NCBI RefSeq assembly: GCF_004798865.1
Contig: NW_025335641.1
Location: 15,474,792 to 15,538,791, forward strand
Direction of reading: 5' to 3'
DNA from: Varanus komodoensis
Taxonomy: Eukaryota; Chordata; Lepidosauria; Squamata; Varanidae
Length of the DNA stretch: 64,000 nucleotides
A model generated the notes under the pieces. The model made no database searches. It was given only the letters and a program-made list of their open reading frames with translations, and had not been told where the DNA came from. Position 1 is the stretch's first letter; each line of letters begins with the position of its first letter. This document shows positions 37,501-49,500 of the stretch, one piece after another. Made by a program: the position numbers and the translations under genes.

Positions 37501-40500
37501 AAGCATTTTGAAATCCTTTCCCCCATTGATTATTTTGAAAGCTGTCCTCCATAAACCTTATTACATAATTATGCAAAAGCATGGCAGGAACAAAGCTACA
37601 GGAACAGCAGTTCACAGGAGCCATGTGATGGAGGATGGAGGTTCCCCACCAGTACAGTATCAGATCAAAACTGAGCATCCTAAATGTGGCTGTGCAGGTA
37701 TACAATTTTGTTATCTCTTTAAAGGTTCAACACTGTATTCACTCCAGCAGGGGACCTAAAACTATACCTGTTACGGTAATACATGGAATATTAGTTGGAA
37801 AGATGAAAGTCAGTGGTACATTTTGAACTGCAGGTATTCAAGACAAGCAAGTCCAAAATGCAGGCAGCTGTTTTAATCTATATGTTGGTACACACAATGC
37901 ATTATGTAGCATTACACCAAATGTCTAGGGTTCACTAAATATTACCAATAATGAATAGTGAGGCTGCCAAATTCCATAATGAGTTGGCTCACTGGTCGTA
38001 ATTCATGATTTCATGATGCTCTGCTTTGTACCAAGGTTGGATCCTGCTCTTATAAATTTCTCATTTATTTCTAAAGAGATGGTGTGCTTCAGGATGTGTG
38101 CAATCTGCATCGTAACAATGGTAATTTTGCACATATGCGGCTCGTTGGTATAACCCTTTTCTTTCGGGAGAAACTGTGATGTCAACTGAACCCTTTTGAG
38201 AAAGTTCGGCATTTGAACTCTTTCCACATATACTATTCAAAGAAACACAGGTTTATACACTTCCATATCCTGTTCCATATCTCTCTCATCTATACACCAG
38301 TGGGCAATAGCAAGTGAGCATTACACAGAAAGGCCACATGGAAACAACCGATGGAATGGTCCATGGCATGGTGATGCATGATGTCATGGAGCATTATGCA
38401 ATTCAGTACTGCAGCTCCCCAGATGCAGTTTGATATCACATGTGTGCAAAAACACAGAACTACTTCAATTCAGCCATCACTAACAATGAGCTAGGAAAGG
38501 AGAGTGTCGTGATCAGCATGTCGACTTTGGCTGGAGAGACCTGAGACTGCATGAAAAGTGGAAAGAGAGTGACGCAACATGGCTGCATAATGCTTAAGAG
38601 CCTCAACTCAAGATTCCCAGGAGCCTTTTTCCCCAGTCACTGGGAGAAATGTTTTCTCTTTCTCGAAGAGCAATTCCCGGAGTTTTCATCTCAATCTGAA
38701 CCAGTATTTTTGTAAGTTAATAGGTCTTAATGATCCTTTCAAAACTGAGCTTCTTCAAAATATTTTGCATTGGAACAGAGATATCACTCAGCAATAGCTT
38801 ACAGCTATTGGGGCATCCGCTTTCCCACCAGCTACTATGAGGAGTCCAGCTAAGTTTAGAAGCCACAGAGATGTCTGAAGGATTTGGCAGATGACATTAT
38901 TGTTCCCACTACTGAAAAACTCCCAGTGCTTCAACCCTACAAGCCCCAGCTCCACTATACCACAGGTGAAAGCTGCTTAGCCTACTGTAGTTACCCATCT
39001 CATCAGGGCAGTTATGAAATCATAAGTCATACAAGACAACCAATGAAATTTGTGATTCTGTAACAAGCAGCGGACTGAATCCCAGATTAAGACAGATAAG
39101 ATGCAACTGAAATCATTAATCACTAAGAAAATTATTATTGAACTTTAACTAAGATTAGCAGTTCCATCTCAGTTAATTGTACCCAAATACCATGTAGGTG
39201 CATCAGGCCTATTGATAAATTGGCACCACCAGGCCTGTCAAGAAAATCTCGTGGAATGATTGGAATTGAAGCATGAACCAAAGCACTGGGGCTGCTGAAT
39301 ATTGTTCAGATAGATGTAGCTAAAGGAATTTTCAAATGAAAAAGGACAATGATTAGTAGATTGCTTTTACTGAAGGACTGTCAAACCAAAGCGTATTTCC
39401 TGTTTGTAAGAACAGTAATATCATTTGCCTTGGGGAGAAAACTGCATGAGTTGATCTACACCAATCAAAACTTGCATTTTGTTAACGTTTTTGGAGATTA
39501 TTAAAAATCAGCATTTTTAATCACTTTTAAAAGAGAGCAACAAAATTGTTGATAATTAGGATTCCACAGAAGGCCATAGACCTGAGATATGGGATCATTC
39601 TGATACTTAATCGCACCAATTATGTATTTGTTTCATGAACTTAATTTTAAATTACCCTTCAAACCTAAAGTATTATGGCTATATACAAGAATAAAGCCAT
39701 ATCAGAAACATAAAAATAGTGGAGTAAAATTAACATAAATTAGTGTAACACTTCAAAATGCTAGTACAAATTGGTAGGCTATACCTTGATTCTGAAATGA
39801 AATACGATTATGAATGATACAGGATGAAGGCATAATAAAGGCTTCATGTAGAAGCACTCAGGGAAACAGCTCTTCAGAATTGTAGTGAGAAGCTCGGTAA
39901 GAACAGTACGCAACTGATGTGAAAAGGCTAATTCCCTGTTTACAGTCATTAGGAAAGGAACCAAAATAAAATGGTATCATAATGTGTTTATACAAATCTG
40001 ACCGTTGGGATCTTTGTACAGCTCGGCTCACCACACCTCAGAAAGGAAAAGTTGCAGAAAAGGGCCATCCAAAAAGTCTGAAGCTTATGAAAAAACTCTT
40101 AATATTTGGAGCTGTGTTGCTTACAAAAAAGGCTGAGTAAGGCGGGCAGGGATTGTATAAGATTGTTGAACAAAACTGTATAAAATTAAGCGTACAGGAT
40201 GAATGGATGAATGAAGCTGGATAGATGGAGATGCAGGACTAGCAAAACCAAGCGCATAAAGTATGAGATACTTCCACAAGTTGTAGTGATGACCTCCAAC
40301 TTGGATGACTTCAGAAAGATATTACACATGTTCTTGATGCATAGGTCTACTAGCCATGCTAGGTACATGTTATGTCCACTATCCAAAGCAGTATGCCTAT
40401 GAATACCAGTTACTGGGGAAACATGAGCAAAAGAGTGATGTTGTCTTGATGTCCTGCTTGTGGACTTCTTATTGGAGAATCAGGTTGGCCAATATGGAAA

Positions 40501-43500
40501 CGGATGTTGGACCAGAAAAACTTTGGTCAGACCCAGCCATGCTCTTCTCATGCATCTTTATGAAACATGTACCATTCCCATCATCAGGATGGCATTAACA
40601 AATTCCTGGACCAAACCAGACATGCCCTAATTATTAGGTGTGTTCAACCACGATGAACAAGGATCAGATATATGCCTTGTCCGCATTCTTGAGCTTTAAC
40701 AACGGAGTCACTATGATAGACTTTCAATATAAACAATTTAGAGCAGATGGTATTCTTGACATCTCTGGAAATACATTAGCTATGGTTAATGATAATTACC
40801 AAACCCAGGGTAATAAACCAAGATCAGATCCTGGCTTATTATTCCAGTGTGCTAATTACTTTTCAACCAGAATGTCCTGCTTTGAACATAACAGGCAAAT
40901 CTCACTTAATGTAAGCCATGATTTTTCATACAAAGATCTTACCAAAAGAAAAAAAAGCATATCAGAGAGAGAAGAGGCAAGAAGAGAATATGTATTCATA
41001 ATTTTACATGTTCTTGGGAAAAATGTATAAAAACAACCACAAAGAAAGAGAATAGGAAGAATGCAGGAAAAATATAGTTACAAAACAAACTGTTTTGGAT
41101 ACACTGAACAGAGAGTACATTATTCATATTGCTTCCAAAAATAGTTTGTTCATATATCAAAACTATTGTGTTTGTTACTCCCAAAGTTTAACTAAGGCTG
41201 TATGAAAATTTCATTTAGGCTACGTTTACTTTGAGTTTGTCCTGTTCACAACCCAAACGTAAATGCAATTGTCCAGAAAAGTTCACAAGTTCCCCTTTCA
41301 TTTTTTCTGAAATGAGCACTTGAAAAAGTGGACTGACATGCTTGGGATGACAAGTCACTTCAGTGCTGCCATCTTTGCACGCCCAGGTCAGATGCTGGCT
41401 GCTGCAGCCCTTTCATTTCCGAAGAAAACAAAATACGTCTCCTTTGACAGCCGCATGTGCTCTTACCCAGACTCCCCACTGAAAACAGGCATCATTCTTG
41501 TTGCAGCTTCTGTCCTACAGGCCCTTCCCTCGCCAGTGCTGGCTCCATGTTGATCTGCTATTGCGAAAAAAGGCATCTGACAGCAGAGTGCTAGGATATG
41601 TAGCATTGCCTGCATCAACATTGCATGGCTCTGTCCAGAGCAGGAAGCGAAGATGAGACTCACCCTTCTGCGTAAGCTGTGCCTTCCTGCTCCTTTTTCT
41701 TCTCCCAGCTCACCTGGAAAGGCAAAAGAGTCAACTGACCCTTTCCCTTCTCTCCCCGCTTCCCCTTCTCTTTCTTGCTTTGGGGAAGAACCATGTTCTT
41801 CTCTCCCTCTCTTCTAACAGTGTAACAATGGACCTTCCATCTGAACCAAGTTAACCTGCATTAACATACCTACATATCTCCATCATGCAAATCATGGATG
41901 GATGATTTCTGAGTAAATAAACTCTTTTTTTTTTTTCCCTTTCAGTGTGGATTCTAATAGATCCCGGTACAAGCAACAGCTTCTTAACTAAATCTACTGT
42001 TTAATGCTTACTTCTGCTGAGCCTGTATATACAGTAACTAAATATACAACAGGTTCCCAACCCAGAGAGGAATGAGTCATGATATATTATATCATGAAGC
42101 GTGGGGAGGTGAATCCTACTATGTATACCACATTCCCAAAATCCACTTTCGTGACACGTATGCACTGGAATTTAAGATGCTTTGAAATTTCCAAACATGT
42201 TTTCTCTGGCTTAATGACACTGCATGGCAACTCTGCAACCTATTGTAATGAAGTCAGTTTGCCCATTACTATGGCATTGGTACATAATTTGAGTATGCAA
42301 GATACTGTATAATTTTTGAGCCGAGTCAAAAAGCTTACAGAGAGCACAGGAAGAAAGTAGGAAACAAAAAGATCTACCATCAGTGTTAAAGATGGCAACG
42401 GAAACTGACATTTGGTAAAGAAATACACATCAGAATAGCCTGAAGGAACACAAACACTGGAAATACTTAACCTAGATATTTCTCTCTATATGGACAAGAA
42501 GAAACAGAAAGTGCAGGGTCAGAGAGTAATGCTTCTACACCTACATCCATCTTTTGGATTTTTGAATTGAGTCAGAAGCACTGACTGCATAATAAGGTTC
42601 TTCACAGAGGCCACCCAGCAGCCTAATTAATGGTGCTGAACGGCAGGATAAGAGAGAGGGAGATATATCTTAAACGAAATCCCATCACTTTCTAGAACAC
42701 GGTGATGCTTGGGTTATGACAAACTTCACAGTGTGACCCTTCACGTGCACACCGTCTGCCAAGAATGTGCATGATAAATCAACACAAATTAACTCGATGC
42801 CTTCAGGGAGGGAGGAAAGGACATCAGGCATATTGATTAAAACAAAAATTCTGCATAGTTCTTACTATATGAATCGTCTTACAGGCTCAAAATATAACAT
42901 CAGCTGGAAAGTGAGGGAAAACAATTTGAGTGCAAAGAGAGAAAGAAGAAAATCAGTCCAGGACAAATTAGTCCATATTAAATACAATGTGTTCTTACAA
43001 CAGTTCTGAGTTAATTTCAGTGAACAGACAGAATAACTTTAACAAACTGGATGTGTGTGGTTCCACTCTATTCAATATAAAGGATTTAGGAATGACTCAT
43101 TTTAAACTCATCGTTGAACAACTATGTTCTACTGCTAAAGTCATAAAGATATGAACCTATTATTCATATGATAATAGAAGATTTACAAGAAGTGGAGAAA
43201 AGTATCCCTGGCCCACCCTTTGATTGTTTTCCCATACGTTCATTTATTTATTTATTTATTTTTATTTTTGGATTTATATCCTGCCTTTTTCCTACAAAGG
43301 GCTCAAGGCAGCTTACATCATTCTCCTCCATCTCATCTGCACAACAACAACCCTGTGAGGTAGGTTGGGCTGAGAGTCTGTGACTGGTCCAAAGTCACCC
43401 AGTTGGCTCCATGACTGAACGGCGACTAGAACCCGGATCGCCTGAGTCTCAGTCCCATGCTCTTAACCACTACACCACACTGGCTCTTATTATTACATTT

Positions 43501-46500
43501 ATATACTGCCCTATAGCCCACAGGTTCTCTGGGAGGTTTACAAGTTTAAAACATTTAAAAGTTTAATGTCTGCCACTAATCTTCATGGAGAAAAAGGGCT
43601 ACATTTACAGGCATTATATATAAGGAGCAAAACTTGTCCTACACCCTGGTATCCAGCAAAAGTAGGTCTACAATAAATGCTGTGTCCTTTACACAATAAA
43701 CTGATATTGCACCATCAGAACACCTTTCTAACTAGTCCAAAAAGGCAGAATGCAAGTTCCTGTTGCAAAGCTGACCTACATTGGAATCTTTTTTTAACTC
43801 TCTTGTCTTCTGTAATAGCAGAGGCAACCAATATTCCCTCAAGTCATTTACAGGGTTGGATGAAAGCAGGATTACATCGAGCAGGACTACTTAGCTAATG
43901 TGAATTTCCCCTACACATGCACACAGCAAGCACCAGCAGAGTTCTGCTAATGTGTTTTGTTCATCCCAAATTAGAAGCAGCTTTTCCCTCTCAAGGTGTT
44001 AAATAACCCATGACGGGACATTTTAGAGGGCGAACTGTAAACGCAGCTACCCAGCTCCCAACTGTTTTTAAACAATTAATCTGATGAACAAATGTTGCTT
44101 AAATGGGCACCTGTATCTTGTCTAATTTAAATTAAAAATTATTTAAACCTCTCTCACTCAAACACAGCATGATTTTAATCTATTTTGCTTAATTTAACTG
44201 AAAACACAATTGGCAGGAAATGGGCTAAGGCAGTAGTTAGCTTGACAGCTGATGGAACCTGCTTCAAGGCTTTTTGATAAGGAGCACTATTCCAGTATGC
44301 ATGTATGCTTGCATGTATAAGAAGTGGAGAAAGAAGGCCATATTGTAGTTAAAATCTGCCCATTGCCATTGGGAAGCTTTAACTCAGAGCTGCTGCTGTC
44401 TGCCCTGCAGCAATTTTGTGTACTTTCACAAGCAAGCTGGTACTTTCAGAAGAACCGATGCTTCTTGAAAGACTAGCTGGGACTTTCCATATGTCTGCTG
44501 CTCTCCTCAAGCTGAGACCTACATCTATTAAAAAGATATTTTAAAGAACAAAATTAGATTGCAGCACTCCAATAATGGTCCTGTTTATAAAAAAAAAATC
44601 CCTCTGTTACGTCCAAATGATTGGCAAAGTTCAGTGTTTTGTGTCAACGTCTGTGCTCTGGGATGGACACTTCTCTCTGCTCAGCTAACAGTTCATGGAA
44701 TCTGTTGAACAAAGCTTGGCGTTATCCAGGATTCTTTCAATCTCCCACCTCGGTTGGGTCGCGCCGTCCTGCTTTGTCATGGCCAGGATGTCCGTAGCAC
44801 AGAGAGGGTGGTTAAAATGACTGTATACTATATGCCTCTTGATTATGTGTTCCTTTCTTTTTGCTGAGTTTACTATATCTACTTTTTTCCAGAGAAAATA
44901 ACACCAATGGCAACTGTGCCGAGAAGCATACCACAAATTTTCTAAGTACTGTTTACCTATCCCCAATGCCCCCTAGTAGTCATAATGCTCTAAAAATGAC
45001 CTTTCAACATTGTTTACATTATGCCATAAGTTATCTAAATATCTGTTAATGAATGTACAGCAATTAACCATAAAGTCTTCTCTTTTCTGTGCTTTATGGC
45101 AAATCACCACAAGGAGCATGGATTTTAAACTGACTGTACTTAAAAATGGATCACTTGCTGAGAAAGAGCACAGAACACCAATGAAATGGACATGTGCTAA
45201 GTTAATGCCCTTTTTGGGATCTTATGTCAGTCTCAGAAGGGTTTTTTATTGATTTCCATAAGTGGCAAACCCTTTTGAGTGCAATTTCTGTAGGAAATCT
45301 ATCCATCCGGAAACTATTTGTACGTTATTATGATAGGCATGGTCTCCCCTGGTTCCAGCAACTTTCAGATGCTGAACCATCTCCTAATCATTAGTTGCCA
45401 TAAAGAAACATGCCCTGAACCTCCTGGGTCATTTTGCCTGACAAGAGGATGCTGCAATGGCTTGACCAACATTCATAACAATGCTCTGAAGCAATCAAAT
45501 AATCAGCAGAAATATCCCGATGTGCCTTTGAATCTTCATACCAAGTCTGAACCACTAGTGAAAGGTCAACTGGCATCACCTAATCTGGTCAGAATGGCAG
45601 CTGCAATGCACAACATCTGTAGACAATGGCTTAAAGACAGGTGCTCTAGCGCAACCAGACTTGTGTGGAGAAGAGAGCAAGGGGAAAACAAATGAGAATA
45701 TGAAGTCAGTCCTCAGTAAAGGATCCCGAATAAGCCTCAGCAACCTTTTAGAGTGAGGAGGAAGCTTTCCTCAAGATCAACAAAACATCATAACTGATCC
45801 CAGACAATAGGCACTTAGGACATGACATTGGGCTAACTTCAGAGTTCAAGCTTTTGTAAACGGATTTACATGGTTTTTTCCCCAGTTTACAGAACTGGTC
45901 CAAAATGTTGCACCATTTCTAAGCAAGCCCTTTTCCTACCCTGGCAAGCATCAGCTGTATTTCAGAGTAGAATACAAGAGAAATGAAGGCTCATCCACTT
46001 CACAAGTTCACAAATGCCTGTGGGGAGGATCATTGTGGGAAAGCGGTGGCATGCCAGTGGCCCCGCTCCTGCTCTTCCTTGGTCCTTCAACATCCACACC
46101 TTCAGCATGGACATCCGGTAAGGGGCAGCTACACCTAAAGTGGACTCCAATTCACAAGTCCTATTTATTTATTTAAAACGTTTCTATACTGTCCCCTTAC
46201 AAACATCTCACGACGGTTTACAACAACATTGATAAAGTAGAAGAAAAATACAAGTAAGAGTCAAAATATCACAGCATCCAGTATTCGGTGTAAAACTACA
46301 AATTAAAACAATTTAAGAATTTAAATATTGGGAGAATAAAAAGGGTTTCGCCTGGTGCCGAAAGGAGAGAAGTGTTGGTGCCAGGTGAACCTCTCTGGGG
46401 AACAAATTCCACAGTCGAGGCGCCACCTCAGGGAAGGCCCACCTCCAGGCAATAACCTTCCTGATCTCTTTCAAGGACGGCTCCTTGAAATAAATAAAAA

Positions 46501-49500
46501 AGACCTCATTACACCATAATAGGTTTGTTCATTTTAAGGCGCCACAAGGTGATTGTGCTACAAAATCGTGCTTTTTGAAATAGTTAACATATAAGTTAAA
46601 TTTATTAGGAATAGGAAGTTGATAAAGATGGGTATGTTATCTCTACCAGGTAATGGATGTCCGTCCAGTCAATTACTTGAAAGAGTATGAGGACTACAGA
46701 TAGTTTTTCATCGGTGCAATAGCTCCATTTTCTTGTGCACACATAGCAGCTCTGCTAAGCAGACCCAACCGTTCACATGGAGCATTGTAATTCCATCACA
46801 GAGCAAAAAAGGACAAACTAGCAAATGTTTAATCCTCACAAATAATAGGTAGAGGCCTCCTTGTTTCATAAGCAGACTCTAATCCTTAAAGACAAATAAG
46901 CTGTAAATATTTATAAAGTTCCAATTCAAAAATAAAAGTCTGTCTTGTCTGCAAATAGAATGCAAAAAGGACAAGGCAAGCCAATGCATCTGCATCTGCT
47001 ACTACTAAAGCTTACTGGCACACAGAGAAGGGCAGATAGCGGAACTGCAACTACTATTCGCCACCTGTGAGTTCCACCATCACTGTCTATAAAAAGCTCT
47101 TCCCTTGAAGCAGGCAAGAAAAAGATCAAAGGCAAATCTTTATGTCACTCAGAGTAGCGTGTATAAGGATCCACACCAAAAACATCAGACGAATTTCACT
47201 GCACTTACTGAATTGCTATCCTTGCTGTTTGAAAATGAAGACACACATGTTACTTTGCGTATTTCTTTATATGTGTGGAAGTCAGGAAACAAAGAGCCGA
47301 TTCGTTTGGTCAAAGCTGAATGTTCCTCCGTTTCATGACAGCTTAGAACTAAACAATACAACTGTGCTACTGATTGCCAGGCAGCTGCCTTCATGGCCAA
47401 TTTGCTGGGACAGTCCTGCCAGGCAACCTTCTCCCAGGCTTCCTAGTGCCTGTGAATTACCAGAGCTGGTGTGGCATATCTGCATACTTTGAGTTTGTCC
47501 TGAACACTCTGAAGGCAAATGGATCATCATATCCCAGACAGATCTCCCAAAGAGGCCGCAGACCCTAAGGTCATACCCTGGACTCTCCACCACCAGACAT
47601 GCGTAAAGCTTAAGAAGGGCTTGATAAACTCCGTGTGAGCATTCTACAGTTGCAAAAGAAGGGGATACTCAAGCTGAATGATAGGCTCCATTCAGCTTGG
47701 CAAATTATTTAACATTCAACCCACTAATACATTTCTCTAGGCAGAGTACAAAAGGTGAAATTAATAACAAAAATTATGAATAAAATCACAATAAAACAGA
47801 CAGAAAAATAAAATTAATAACATGTAAGAACATAAAAACTTAAGAAGAGCTGTGCTAGATCAGGCCAAGAGTCTGTCCAGTCCAGGACTCTGTTCACACA
47901 GAAGCAAAGCAGCTGCCTGCAGGATCATTAAAGCAGGATCAGTGCAAGATCTCTGCCTGCCCAAGCTTCCCAGCAACTGGTATATACAGGCATGCCACCT
48001 CTTGGTAAAGAAAGTGGCACATGGACAGCAATGCTAGTAGTCACTGAAAGCTTTTTCCTCCATGAATTTGTCCAATCTCCTTTTAAAGCCATGCAGATTG
48101 GTGGCCATCACAGCATGTAACACAACTAAAATGACCTTTAGATATAACAGCCACAGTAGGCAGGCTAACCTAATAAAAGTGAAAGTACATTGAAAGTTAA
48201 TTTTGAAAATCTGTGGAGAACACATGCCCGTGCTCATCTAGGCTTATTGTAATAAAATACAGTATTTTGCAGTGCGTTGTGTTTTCAGTTTTTTCTGGTC
48301 TTCTGACTGAAGAACTGAAATGTGTGCTTCGTGGCTACCGTTCAGATACTGCATGCGAAGGGAGGTGCAGAAATACATAGTAGTTTACCTAGCACCAAGA
48401 ATGAGCTTGTGCTGCTGCTGGGTTGCAGGTTCCACTGAGCTACAGCGGAAACTTTTGCTAAAACTGGGAGGAAAGAAAGCAGACAGTGTCCCTGCAGTGT
48501 ATGCTTCCTGCTGTCCAGACACAGGTGAGCACACGTGCATGACTGTGTATGCTTTGAGTGTGATCTGTGTGTACATACATGCTACCTAGGAAGGAAGGAA
48601 GGCAGGCAGGCAGGCAGGCCACTTGGGCCTTGCAAGAGCAGCCTGCAGGCACATGTAATAATCGAGGATGAGCAAAAGATGAAGTTGGCCATTGCTACAG
48701 GACCCTTCCCCCTGCCAGAGTGGAAGGTTAGATTTGAAGGAGGCCCTGGAGTGAAAGGAAGATACATGGGTCAATTATATTTGAATCGCAATTCTCATGA
48801 TCACCAACACAGCCACCGCCATCACCATCACCATCATCCTATATTATTCCTCCTGCTGGTTGCCCAGATTACACAGTGAGGGAGTCTGAGACCTTCAGAG
48901 AAGCTGAGAGCACTGCTGCCAGGAGACCACTCTCACTAGGCCGGTCTCCTCGTAGAGTCACCCAAGGTAGAATGGTCAAAATTGAGACACCAGACGACTG
49001 CCAGAGAATACTGCCAGGGAAAGTTGAAGGCAAGCAAAGAGGAAGCTCAAATATGATTGATTTATGATTGAAATATGGATTGATTTCATGGAGGAAGACA
49101 CAGCTTAGAGTTTACAAGAGCTCAGCAGAGCTGTCAAGGACAGGATATTTTGGGGGACATTCATTCCTTGGGTTGCCATAACTCAGAAAAAAACTGAATG
49201 GCACATAACAACAACACCAACAACAAAATAAGAAGAATAGTAGCTGCAATAGCAATAATAGATTCAGCTCTAACATTCTTGTTGTGGTCCATGGAAGAAC
49301 AGAATAGCACGGGACATTTTCTGACAGCTTTTACATCCAGCTAGAAAGTTCAGTAAAAGATCAGGTTTACATTTCTTGAAAAGAAAAATGTTGTGTGAGC
49401 TGGAAAAGAAGGCTATATGGTACAGATCTGAGATCATATAGATGGGATGCTCAAGACTGGAATGCTATCTGCACAGAGCTGGTGTAAAAGAGATAACGCA

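Noticed and set aside
45318-45695. 125-codon plus-strand open frame
   Set aside because: No recognisable motif and no supporting context. It is treated as a chance frame.
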